Assembly: GCF_014269185.2 (NCBI RefSeq)
Contig: NZ_JABWRZ020000001.1
Coordinates: 3,187,001-3,251,000, forward strand
Direction of reading: 5' to 3'
DNA from: Pseudomonas oryzicola
GTDB taxonomy: Bacteria > Pseudomonadota > Gammaproteobacteria > Pseudomonadales > Pseudomonadaceae
Length of the DNA stretch: 64,000 nt
Made by a program: the position numbers and the translations under genes. Below, piece after piece: positions 37,449-44,878 of the stretch (within the stretch, counting starts at the first letter, position 1; every line of letters starts with the position of its first letter). The notes below the pieces were generated by a model, which saw nothing but the letters and a program-made list of their open reading frames with translations, made no database searches and was not told the DNA's origin.

Positions 37449-38039
37449 TCAGTTACGGGTCGGGAAGATGCCTTCCAGGGCGATGATGAAGTTCATGCCC
37501 AGGAAAGGCGCTTGTACCGGAACGGGTATCGAGCTGCCGCCCGTCACCACGTTCACTGGCGGAATATTGGCGTCGAACGGTTTCAGGGTGGTGCTGGCGG
37601 CGGCATCGGAGTAGATGCTCGCCGCCGCTCCCGAACCGGTGGTGTCGTAAGGTGTGGCCAGCACGCTGCCGGTGGTGGGCTCACCGAGGTTGGCGTTGGT
37701 GACCACCGCCGGGATGGCGACACTGGCTTTGCTGGCCGGGATCGCCACCGGGATGGGCGGCAGGTTCTGCCTCATCAAGGTGACCTGGGTGACACCGGCC
37801 ATTTCACCTTGGTCCACAGTCGGCAACCCCGGCCCGGTACCCACGCCAACGGGCATGCGTCCGCGCAGGTCAGGCAGGCCGAACGTGGTCTGGCCATTGC
37901 CGCCGTAGGTGGTGCCGAGGATGGCGAACAGTGCGCTGTTCTGCTGGATGCTCAACAGTTGCCCTTGGCACTGTGCCCAGCCACGCGGCGCGAAATTGCC
38001 TGCAAACATCCTGATCTCACCGAGGAATGGCTCACTCAT
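37449..38039 (-). CDS. Phage tail collar domain protein (microcystin-dependent-protein type)
   Basis: 196 residues beginning MSEPFLGEIRMFAGNFAPRG, the standard opening of stand-alone collar-domain proteins, followed by the conserved GGNGQTTFGLPDLRGRMPVG and a Gly/Ala-rich C-terminal half. Such proteins often occur in non-phage operons with large adhesins. No other phage structural gene is near. The start has GGAG upstream. Probable partner or cargo of the export cluster; role unknown. Confidence 0.88.
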   Translation of the reverse strand: MSEPFLGEIRMFAGNFAPRGWAQCQGQLLSIQQNSALFAILGTTYGGNGQTTFGLPDLRGRMPVGVGTGPGLPTVDQGEMAGVTQVTLMRQNLPPIPVAIPASKASVAIPAVVTNANLGEPTTGSVLATPYDTTGSGAAASIYSDAAASTTLKPFDANIPPVNVVTGGSSIPVPVQAPFLGMNFIIALEGIFPTRN

Positions 38040-38105
38040 TTTCCGATCTCCTATGACTACGCTATAGAGCGGGCGACACAGCCCCGCGGAATATGACGCG
38101 CATCG

Positions 38106-38609
38106 TCAGGCAGGCCTGTCGACGTGAAAAACTGCGAGCGCCGGCCGACGCATCTCCAGATACAGGCCGTTGTCGCCAACCACTTCGAAACCGTTGCGCT
38201 GGTACAGGCGCAGCGCCGGATTGTGCAACGTTACGTGCAGGCCGACGCTGAGGCCATGTCGATCGGCCTGTGCCAACCACTGTCGGATCAAGCCGGTGCC
38301 GATGCCCCGGCCTCGCCAGGCGGGCATCAAGGCTGTATCGATGATTTGCAGATGGCTGTCGGTCCACAGCAGGTAGGCGCGACCAATCGCTTCACCCGCG
38401 GTTTCGATGACGGAGAAACCGGCGTCGGCAAAGTGAGCCTGATAATGGGCGTGCTGGGCTTGGAACTGTTGGTCGAGAAACGCCTCGATGACCACCTGGT
38501 CCCAAGGCAGCATGGCCATTTCGTCAGCCCGGGTGGTGCCATAGAGGGTACGCAGGAACGCCTGGTCGGCGTCAGTGATGGGGCGCAGGTGCACTTCGGG
38601 GCTGGCCAT
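38106..38609 (-). CDS. GNAT family N-acetyltransferase
   Basis: 167 residues from the ATG at 38609 (AGGAAG upstream; a longer start is at 38627). The acetyl-CoA loop is visible at ALMPAWRGRGIGTGLI, with a C-terminal NPALRLYQRNGFEVVG block. It lies between the sulfotransferase-like and collar genes in the same orientation, so it may acetylate a component of the export system, but the family is too broad to say. Confidence 0.85.
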   Translation of the reverse strand: MASPEVHLRPITDADQAFLRTLYGTTRADEMAMLPWDQVVIEAFLDQQFQAQHAHYQAHFADAGFSVIETAGEAIGRAYLLWTDSHLQIIDTALMPAWRGRGIGTGLIRQWLAQADRHGLSVGLHVTLHNPALRLYQRNGFEVVGDNGLYLEMRRPALAVFHVDRPA

Positions 38610-38764
38610 GGTGTCGCTTCCTTGCAATAGTCAGCCCCTTGGTGAGGCCAGCACATCCTGTGAATTACCCTGCACATCGAAAACAGCGTAGCCGAATACC
38701 ACGGCAAATCGCCACCATTACGACAGGGTCGCCATGCACTTTTCTCAAACAGTTGTTCGAGGCT

Positions 38765-39775
38765 TCACCCACCCAGCGCCTGCGCCTGGCTCAAGCGCAG
38801 GCATTCCAGGGCGTTGTACGGCTCCGTGGCCCATTGGCGCACAGCCTCGCGCACCTCTTCACTGGCCTCCTGGCGTTTGCGCTGGCTGTCAGCGGTGAAA
38901 TTCATCGCCGGTTGCTTGGCATCGAAGACTGCCACCTCGCGCAGTGCCCGCTCGGCGCCAGGCGGCACGCCGAGCACGGACCCAAGCCGGCCCCAGGTTG
39001 CGTCGGGCAACTCGCAGTAATTGACGGCAATACCGCCGTGCTGCCGGCACAGCGTCAGCCCGGCGCTGAGGATTTCGCCCACCATCCTGCAGGTGTATTC
39101 CACCACGCCCATGGCCTCGGCCTGCGGCAACAGCACATCGAAGGCAGAGGGCCCGAGCAGGCCCGGAACCCGTTGCATGCCTGCCTGGCGCAACTGCGAG
39201 GCGACAATCTCCAGTGGGTCACGGTACAGGAACAGCCGTGGCACCTGCGGGTACAACGCCGCCAGCAACGGGGCCTCGAACACGTTCCAGGCATCGAGCT
39301 TGACCAGCAGCTGGCGCTCATCGCCCCGGCGGCGCTGGCCGTAGGCCGATAACAACGCCTGCAACGCCGCGCCCTGCCAGGCAGCGGCAGCGGCATCCTG
39401 CAACGGCGCGCGTAACAGGCTGTCCAGCGGCGGAGGCTCGGACAGCACGATGTTGTGCGCCTGGCTGGCCAGCAATTGCGCCATCAAGGTCGAGCCACAG
39501 CGCGAGGCGTGGAACAGCAAGGCCGATGGCGTCAGGCCCGGGCTGTGGGCCTGCCAGTCCAGCAGCGCCTGGATATCGCTGTCGCGGCGTAGCGCCTGGT
39601 TGAATGGCAGGCGCAATGCCAGCTCGACGTCATCACGGAAGAACGGCCGGCGCAGCTGCTGCTCGCCAAACCAGCACCAGTCCACCCGCCAGTCAGCGTC
39701 CCCGCGCCACAGGCGGATGGGTAGCCAGCCGCGGAAATCCATCGTGGCATTCAGGCTCGCCATTGATCGCTCCAT
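38765..39775 (-). CDS. Sulfotransferase-like protein
   Basis: 336 residues from the ATG at 39775 (39763 is an alternative with GGAG upstream; longer frames overlap the hydroxylase gene). A 5'-phosphosulfate-loop-like SRCGSTLMAQLL (91-102) and a 3'-phosphate-type FLYRDPLEIVASQ follow the sulfotransferase order. It overlaps the end of the dioxygenase gene by about 25 bases, so the two are coupled. Substrate unknown; a cluster peptide or glycan is possible. Confidence 0.78.
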   Translation of the reverse strand: MERSMASLNATMDFRGWLPIRLWRGDADWRVDWCWFGEQQLRRPFFRDDVELALRLPFNQALRRDSDIQALLDWQAHSPGLTPSALLFHASRCGSTLMAQLLASQAHNIVLSEPPPLDSLLRAPLQDAAAAAWQGAALQALLSAYGQRRRGDERQLLVKLDAWNVFEAPLLAALYPQVPRLFLYRDPLEIVASQLRQAGMQRVPGLLGPSAFDVLLPQAEAMGVVEYTCRMVGEILSAGLTLCRQHGGIAVNYCELPDATWGRLGSVLGVPPGAERALREVAVFDAKQPAMNFTADSQRKRQEASEEVREAVRQWATEPYNALECLRLSQAQALGG

Positions 39776-40551
39776 GCTTGCTTGCCTCGGCGCATGGCAC
39801 TGAGCACTTCGGCCTCGGAAAATGCCAGCCCCAGGGCCGCGCCCAGGCTGATGGCCTCGGCGACGAAGGCTTGCGGCTGTTGATGTGCCTGCAAGCGAGC
39901 GGCCAGTAACGGGTCCTGCGCTACCTGCTGGCGAAACTGTTCGAAGGCCTGCCCCGCCCTGCCCAGGCACAAGCCTGGAGTTTGCGCGCGCCCCTTTTCG
40001 ATCAGGCTCGCCAACCACGGGTCAGGCAGGCAATCGAGCACCAGGTGGATGCGCTCACCGGGCCCCGGGTTGTCTACCCGATGTGGTCGCGACAGGTCGA
40101 TGAACCAGCACTCGCCTGGGCGCATGGGCACCTGCAGGCCATCGACCAGAAACTCCACGCCAGCAGGGCTCAGCAACGGAATATGCAAACGCAGGCAGCC
40201 GCCTGGCCGGCCCAGGTCCGGGTCACGGTGCTCATGGATGCGCGCGCCGGCGCCCAGGCGCAGCAGACGGGCAGCGCGTAGCGAGCTGGCAAACGGCGCG
40301 AGCAAGGCTTGCCAGGCCGCTTCTGCCTGCCACCAGGCCAACCGCAGCGCAGCGCCCTGGCCGGGAGCAAGCGGCACGATGGCATCTTCGGCGGCCACCA
40401 GGGCCACGCCGCTCCAGTCGCCGTGGTGGTAGCCGCTGTTGAAGTGCGGCTGCCAGGCATCGCTGGCAACCCGCTGCAATGCCGCCAGTACTGCCGGCAG
40501 GTCGATGGCCAGGTCGAGGCGAGCACAACGCGGCAAAAGCAGTTCGGGCAT
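39751..40551 (-). CDS. Aspartyl/asparaginyl beta-hydroxylase-like dioxygenase
   Basis: 266 residues. The 2-oxoglutarate/iron centre fits IHEHRDPDLG (His108, Asp110), with a distal His in SRPHRVDN (about 157) and a basic residue in the following ERIHLVLD strand. Asp_Arg_Hydrox proteins hydroxylate Asp or Asn in protein domains. It lies 24 bases after the M50-HlyD gene and overlaps the sulfotransferase-like gene, suggesting a coupled modification step. Confidence 0.82.
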   Translation of the reverse strand: MPELLLPRCARLDLAIDLPAVLAALQRVASDAWQPHFNSGYHHGDWSGVALVAAEDAIVPLAPGQGAALRLAWWQAEAAWQALLAPFASSLRAARLLRLGAGARIHEHRDPDLGRPGGCLRLHIPLLSPAGVEFLVDGLQVPMRPGECWFIDLSRPHRVDNPGPGERIHLVLDCLPDPWLASLIEKGRAQTPGLCLGRAGQAFEQFRQQVAQDPLLAARLQAHQQPQAFVAEAISLGAALGLAFSEAEVLSAMRRGKQAWSDQWRA

Positions 40552-40575
40552 GGGCGCTCCTTCAGCTGAACAGTT

Positions 40576-42672
40576 CTAGAAACCACTTTCACGCACGCCC
40601 AGCGCTGCCAACCGGCGCCAGGCTGCTTCCAGCAACGACTCGCGGGCACCGTCGAGCACCACCACTCCGCGCAACGGCTGAGCAATGTCGGCGGTTGCTG
40701 TGGTTGGGCTCAGCCATACGCCGTACTGCGCGTGTAGTGGTTCCGCACGCTGCTGGCTGTCGCGGCGCACGGCAATCGGGCCATGGCGATCAGAGGCCAA
40801 TGCTTCCAGCTCAAGGTAAGCTGCCCCGGTGGCGTCTATCTGTTCCAGGCGCACCGGCAATGCCGCGCGCAATGGGTCATCGCCAATGAAACGGCCCTCG
40901 ATGCCCGGCGCCACCCGCCACAACTCGGCCTCGGCCAGGTAACCACGCAAGCGCACCCCGGGCTCGACGATACGCCCCAGGGGTTGGGCAGTGTTCAGCC
41001 ATTGCCCGACCGCCAGCCCGGCCGGCAGGTCGCGCAAAACCCCGTCGTGAGGGGCGCGCAGCAGCAGCCGCTGACGCTGCGCGGCCAGGCCGCGGAATTC
41101 CGCCACCGCCTCGGCCAGTTGCTGCTCAAGTATGCCAGCGTCGCCAGCTGTGGCACTGCGCCCGGACTGTCGGCGCAGCAGCAACTGGAGTATCTCGATT
41201 TCGCGGCGAACGATCGCCTGGCGCGAATCGAGGTCGGGCGATTCCAGCTCCAGCAGCAATTGGCCCTGGCTGACTTGCTCGCCATCCTGCACCAGCAAAC
41301 GCTTCAAGCGTGCCGCCAGCGGGGCGTGCAAGGCACTCACGCGGGACGCTTCGAGCATAGCCGGCACTTCCACCGCACCGCGCCACGGCACCACCAGCAG
41401 CGCCAGCAGCAGCAACACCCCAAGGCCACTGCGCACGGCCTTGTGCGGCTGGGCCTGGCCGCGCCGCTGCCACCACTGCTGCACCTCCTTGTACACTGGC
41501 AGGCCGATGAACCACACCAGTTCGACCAGCATCAGGAAAATGCCCAGCACCTTGAAAAACAGGTGGTACACCGCCAGGGCGATACCGAAGAACAGCACTG
41601 CACGCCACAGCCAGGCACCATAGCCCCACACCAGCAGGCGCTTGTGCATGCCTTCGGGCCAAGGCTCGGGCTTTGCGTCGCCGTAGCCGAACAGCGCCTC
41701 GCGCAGGCGCCAGCGGCACAGGGCGAAGGCGCGTTGCTGCAGGTTTTCGACGCCCCACAGGTCGCTGATCAGGAAGTAACCGTCGAAACGCATGAACGGG
41801 TTGAGGTTGACCAGCAAGGTAGTCACCCAGGTGGCGCTGGCGAGCATGAACGCTGCGGTGCGCAGCGGCCCATCGGGCAGCAGCGACCAGGCCAGCAGAG
41901 CCAGCACCGCCAGGACCAGTTCGGCGAGGACGCCCCCGGCATCGATCAGCAGCCGCGAGCGCCGGTCGCTCACCCGCCAGGCGTCACTGACATCGGTATA
42001 GAACATCGGCAACATGACCATGAAGGCCAACCCCATGCTCTGCACCCGACAGCCAGCCCGCTTGGCCATATAGGCATGGCCGAATTCGTGGCAAAGCTTG
42101 GCAAAGGCCAGGGCCAGCCCGAAGACGAGCATGCCGCCCAGGCTGAACAGGTGCGGGAACGTGGCGATGAAACGCGACCAGTCGCGGGCCATCAGGAATA
42201 CGCCGAGTACCAGCAACGCGGGCAGACCAAAGCGCAACAGCCAGCCGGCATGGCGTTCGAGCAGCGGCCAACTGCGATTGAGGAAAGCGTCCGGACGCCA
42301 CAACGGGATACGGAAGAACAAGTACTGGTGCAGCGCCTTCTTCCAGACGCTCTGCCGGGTGGCCGCGGCTTTGCTGGCGTAGCTTTGACGCTGGTCGGCA
42401 TCCTCCGCGCTCAGCAGGTCATGTTGAGCAAGGAACCCTCGCAGTGTGTCCAGTTCGTCGGCTTGCAATCGCGCGCCTGGTTCGGCATTGGCCGCCGCCA
42501 GTACCTGCTGCGGATCGCCCAGGCCCCAGTGGTGCAACAAGCGCACCGCGGCTGCGCCGAGCTTGAAGTAACGACCGCGCAGCGGGTCGGCCAGGGTCCA
42601 TTGCGCTGAACCGTCCAGCGCCGGCGCCGCTGGCGACAGTTGCAGGTCGGCTCGCAGGGCCGGCAGCATCAC
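40576..42672 (-). CDS. Membrane M50 (site-2-type) metalloprotease fused to HlyD domain
   Basis: 698 residues. N-terminal about 90 residues (WTLADPLRGRYFKLGAAAV..., then ADELDTLRGFLAQHDLL) resemble a PqqD/RRE-type winged helix. Next a polytopic region with HEFGH (195-199) and NPFMRFDGY (291-299), the zinc ligands of site-2 proteases. Further membrane segments reach about 430, then a lipoyl/HlyD hairpin (LHAPLAARLKRLLVQDGEQV...) and periplasmic barrel to the end. Four-base overlap with the GAF-HlyD gene. Likely spans the inner membrane and projects into the periplasm. Confidence 0.85.
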   Translation of the reverse strand: MMLPALRADLQLSPAAPALDGSAQWTLADPLRGRYFKLGAAAVRLLHHWGLGDPQQVLAAANAEPGARLQADELDTLRGFLAQHDLLSAEDADQRQSYASKAAATRQSVWKKALHQYLFFRIPLWRPDAFLNRSWPLLERHAGWLLRFGLPALLVLGVFLMARDWSRFIATFPHLFSLGGMLVFGLALAFAKLCHEFGHAYMAKRAGCRVQSMGLAFMVMLPMFYTDVSDAWRVSDRRSRLLIDAGGVLAELVLAVLALLAWSLLPDGPLRTAAFMLASATWVTTLLVNLNPFMRFDGYFLISDLWGVENLQQRAFALCRWRLREALFGYGDAKPEPWPEGMHKRLLVWGYGAWLWRAVLFFGIALAVYHLFFKVLGIFLMLVELVWFIGLPVYKEVQQWWQRRGQAQPHKAVRSGLGVLLLLALLVVPWRGAVEVPAMLEASRVSALHAPLAARLKRLLVQDGEQVSQGQLLLELESPDLDSRQAIVRREIEILQLLLRRQSGRSATAGDAGILEQQLAEAVAEFRGLAAQRQRLLLRAPHDGVLRDLPAGLAVGQWLNTAQPLGRIVEPGVRLRGYLAEAELWRVAPGIEGRFIGDDPLRAALPVRLEQIDATGAAYLELEALASDRHGPIAVRRDSQQRAEPLHAQYGVWLSPTTATADIAQPLRGVVVLDGARESLLEAAWRRLAALGVRESGF

Positions 42673-43988
42673 CAGCCCAGCCCTTGGCGCACCGCCGCCA
42701 GCGGGCGGCGCAGCAGGTAATAGGCCAGCGGCGCACGCTCGCCATACAGCTTGGCGGTGCCACGCAGGCCGATGCGTGGCGGCGCCTCGACGAACGCCGC
42801 ATCCAGCCGATAGGCCAACTGCCCGGCAGCGGTAGCCTGGGCTTCGTAGGCGGCACGCTCGAGCTGCGCGGGGTGCCGGTGCAATGGATCGCTGTCCAGG
42901 AACAGCGCCACCTCGGCCCCCGGTTGCAGGGCAATGGCGTCGCCCACCGGCAACTCCATGCGCAGCTCGGCCTTGGCGGGATCGGCCAGTTGCAGCAGGC
43001 GCTCGCCGGTCTGCACCGGTTTGCCAGTCCAGCGCTGGGCATCGGCGAACACGGCAATGCCATCCCGCTCGGCACGCACTTCGCTGCGCGCCAGCAACTG
43101 GCGGGCGTAGTCGAGTTCGGCGCGCTTCTGCTCCACCCGTGCAGCCAGCAGGTCGAGGCGCGCACTGGAGTCAGCATCGGAGAATGCGCGCTGAGTGCTG
43201 GCTTTGAGTTCGGCCTCGGCAACCCCCAAGGTACGCTCGGCAACATCCGCCTGCGCCTTGAGCGAGGTGTCGTCGAAACGCACCAGCAGTTCACCGGCGA
43301 TCACCGTCTGGTTGGGTTTGACCAGAAACTCGGCAATGACTCCATCCAGCGGCGCGGCCACCACCCGGCCACCGCGCGGTACCACCTCGGCGGGCGCCAG
43401 CACCGACTGACGGACCGGTATGCACAGCACCACCACGGCCACCGCCACAAGCGCCAGCAGACGCCGTCTTGGCCAGCGCAGGCGCCACGGGCGCGCCGGG
43501 CGCAAGGCTTGCCAGGCATGGCCGTAGGCCTCTGCCAGGTGCACCAGCAGGGCCTGCTCGGCAGCGTTGAAGGGGTTATCGCGTGCCAGCCACAAGCCAC
43601 CGAAGGTTTGCCCCTCACGGTTGTGCAACGGCAGCCAGAAGGCCTGCGCAGCAGACAAAGCCTGCCAGTCGTCGCGCACCTGCGCATCGAGTATCGCCGG
43701 GTTGACCGCTGCGGCGGTATCAGCAGCACCGGCGGCCTGCAGCTGCCTGGCGGCGCGCTCGACAAAGGCCACGAACGGGGCATTGCTTTCCACCACGCTG
43801 ATACCGGTGAGTGCCTGGACCTTGCCTTCGATCAACAGCGCGGCATGACGAAAACCAAACAGCGCCTGGCCATCGTTGACCATGGCATAGGCCAGCTGCT
43901 CGCTGCTGGCAGCCTGGCGCGCCTGCCGCTCCAGCCCCAGAAACCGGGCGAAGGCATGCTCAGCCACGCCGTTGGCGGCGGCCGTCAT
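42669..43988 (-). CDS. GAF-domain HlyD family membrane fusion protein
   Basis: 439 residues. A cytoplasmic GAF-like domain (about 20-160; HNREGQTFGGLWLARDNPF), a basic stretch RWPRRR, one transmembrane helix (about 177-192) and a periplasmic HlyD part: biotinyl-lipoyl hairpin VAAPLDGVIAEFLVKPNQTV, a coiled coil (about 245-305) and a beta barrel. HlyD proteins usually have only a short cytoplasmic tail; a sensory domain there is unusual. It overlaps both neighbours by four bases. Confidence 0.85.
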   Translation of the reverse strand: MTAAANGVAEHAFARFLGLERQARQAASSEQLAYAMVNDGQALFGFRHAALLIEGKVQALTGISVVESNAPFVAFVERAARQLQAAGAADTAAAVNPAILDAQVRDDWQALSAAQAFWLPLHNREGQTFGGLWLARDNPFNAAEQALLVHLAEAYGHAWQALRPARPWRLRWPRRRLLALVAVAVVVLCIPVRQSVLAPAEVVPRGGRVVAAPLDGVIAEFLVKPNQTVIAGELLVRFDDTSLKAQADVAERTLGVAEAELKASTQRAFSDADSSARLDLLAARVEQKRAELDYARQLLARSEVRAERDGIAVFADAQRWTGKPVQTGERLLQLADPAKAELRMELPVGDAIALQPGAEVALFLDSDPLHRHPAQLERAAYEAQATAAGQLAYRLDAAFVEAPPRIGLRGTAKLYGERAPLAYYLLRRPLAAVRQGLGW

Positions 43989-44767
43989 GGTTGTTCCGGG
44001 AAAATGGCCGTACCGCTCATGCCCGCCAACAGCCCTTGGGCGTCCCGCGGCAGTTCGCCGATCAGCAGCAGGGTCTGGCTGCCTTCATCGATCCGCGCGC
44101 CGACGCGCTTGACCTGCGCCTGCAGCGGTCGGCCAGTTTCATCCGGGGTGAACTGGAAAGGTTGACCGGGTTTCAGGCGTGCGAGCCAGTTCGACGGCAC
44201 CAGCAGCTGGATCTCCAGCGAGCGGTTGTCCACCACTTCCAGCAGCGGCGCCCCGCTGGGTACGCTTTCGTGTGGCTGGGCACGGCGTTGCACCACACGG
44301 CCATCGAACGGTGCATTGACCACGCAGCGCCTGACCTGCACCTGGTACACCTGCGCTTCGGCCTGGGCTTGGGCCTGCCTGGCTTCGGCCAGGGAAACCT
44401 CGTACCGGCCGACCGACTTGAGGGCGGCCAGTTGCCGATTGTGGTCGAGTTCCTCTCGTGAGGCGCGCACCGCCGCCTGGGCAGCATTGAGCTGGGCCTG
44501 GTAAGCAGCGCAATCGAAGCGCGCCAAGGTACTGCCCTTCTTGAAGTCTTCGCCCTCTGCAAAGGGCATCTCGACAATGCGCCCGGCCAGTTCACTGGCC
44601 AGCACTGCGTGATCACGGGCGCGCAGCACGCCACGGGCGTTTTGCCCAGTGCCTGCATCGCCGCGCGCCGGCGTGTCCAGCAGTGGGTCGCCTGGTGCTT
44701 CACTGGCCACCGCCAGTGGCAACTGCAACACAGCCAAGGCCAGGGCCAGGCGGATGGCAGGACGCAT
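43985..44767 (-). CDS. Periplasmic adaptor, HlyD/RND type (small)
   Basis: 260 residues with a cleavable signal (LALALAVLQLPLAVASEA), a lipoyl half-motif (ASELAGRIVEMPFAEGEDF), a coiled coil (AAVRASREELDHNRQLAALKS) and a beta-barrel part (VNAPFDGRVVQRRA). It is shorter than normal adaptors. ATG at 44767 is used because AAGGAG lies upstream. It starts the nine-gene cluster and overlaps the next gene by four bases. Confidence 0.85.
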   Translation of the reverse strand: MRPAIRLALALAVLQLPLAVASEAPGDPLLDTPARGDAGTGQNARGVLRARDHAVLASELAGRIVEMPFAEGEDFKKGSTLARFDCAAYQAQLNAAQAAVRASREELDHNRQLAALKSVGRYEVSLAEARQAQAQAEAQVYQVQVRRCVVNAPFDGRVVQRRAQPHESVPSGAPLLEVVDNRSLEIQLLVPSNWLARLKPGQPFQFTPDETGRPLQAQVKRVGARIDEGSQTLLLIGELPRDAQGLLAGMSGTAIFPEQP

Positions 44768-44819
44768 GGGGCACACTCCTTGTGAACTCGGTGGCCGGAG
44801 TGTACGACAAAGATGATGG

Positions 44820-44837
44820 CACGGATATATCACCGTG
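44820..44837. promoter_or_regulatory. Short palindrome upstream of the export cluster
   Basis: CACGGATATATCACCGTG has perfect five-base arms and lies 53 bases before the first cluster gene, in the 111-base gap after the c-di-GMP gene. It may mark an independent promoter or operator, but nothing identifies a regulator. Confidence 0.35.
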
Positions 44838-44878
44838 TCCGGCGCTGACCTGCAGTCCAGCTCATGCGAGCGTGGCCG

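Noticed and set aside
37449..38039. Prophage remnant around the tail-collar gene
   Set aside because: No capsid, tail, lysis or integrase gene near it; stand-alone collar proteins are common outside phages.
40783..42609. Open frame of 608 codons on the plus strand
   Set aside because: Antisense to the M50-HlyD gene; Gln/His-rich as expected for a reverse shadow.
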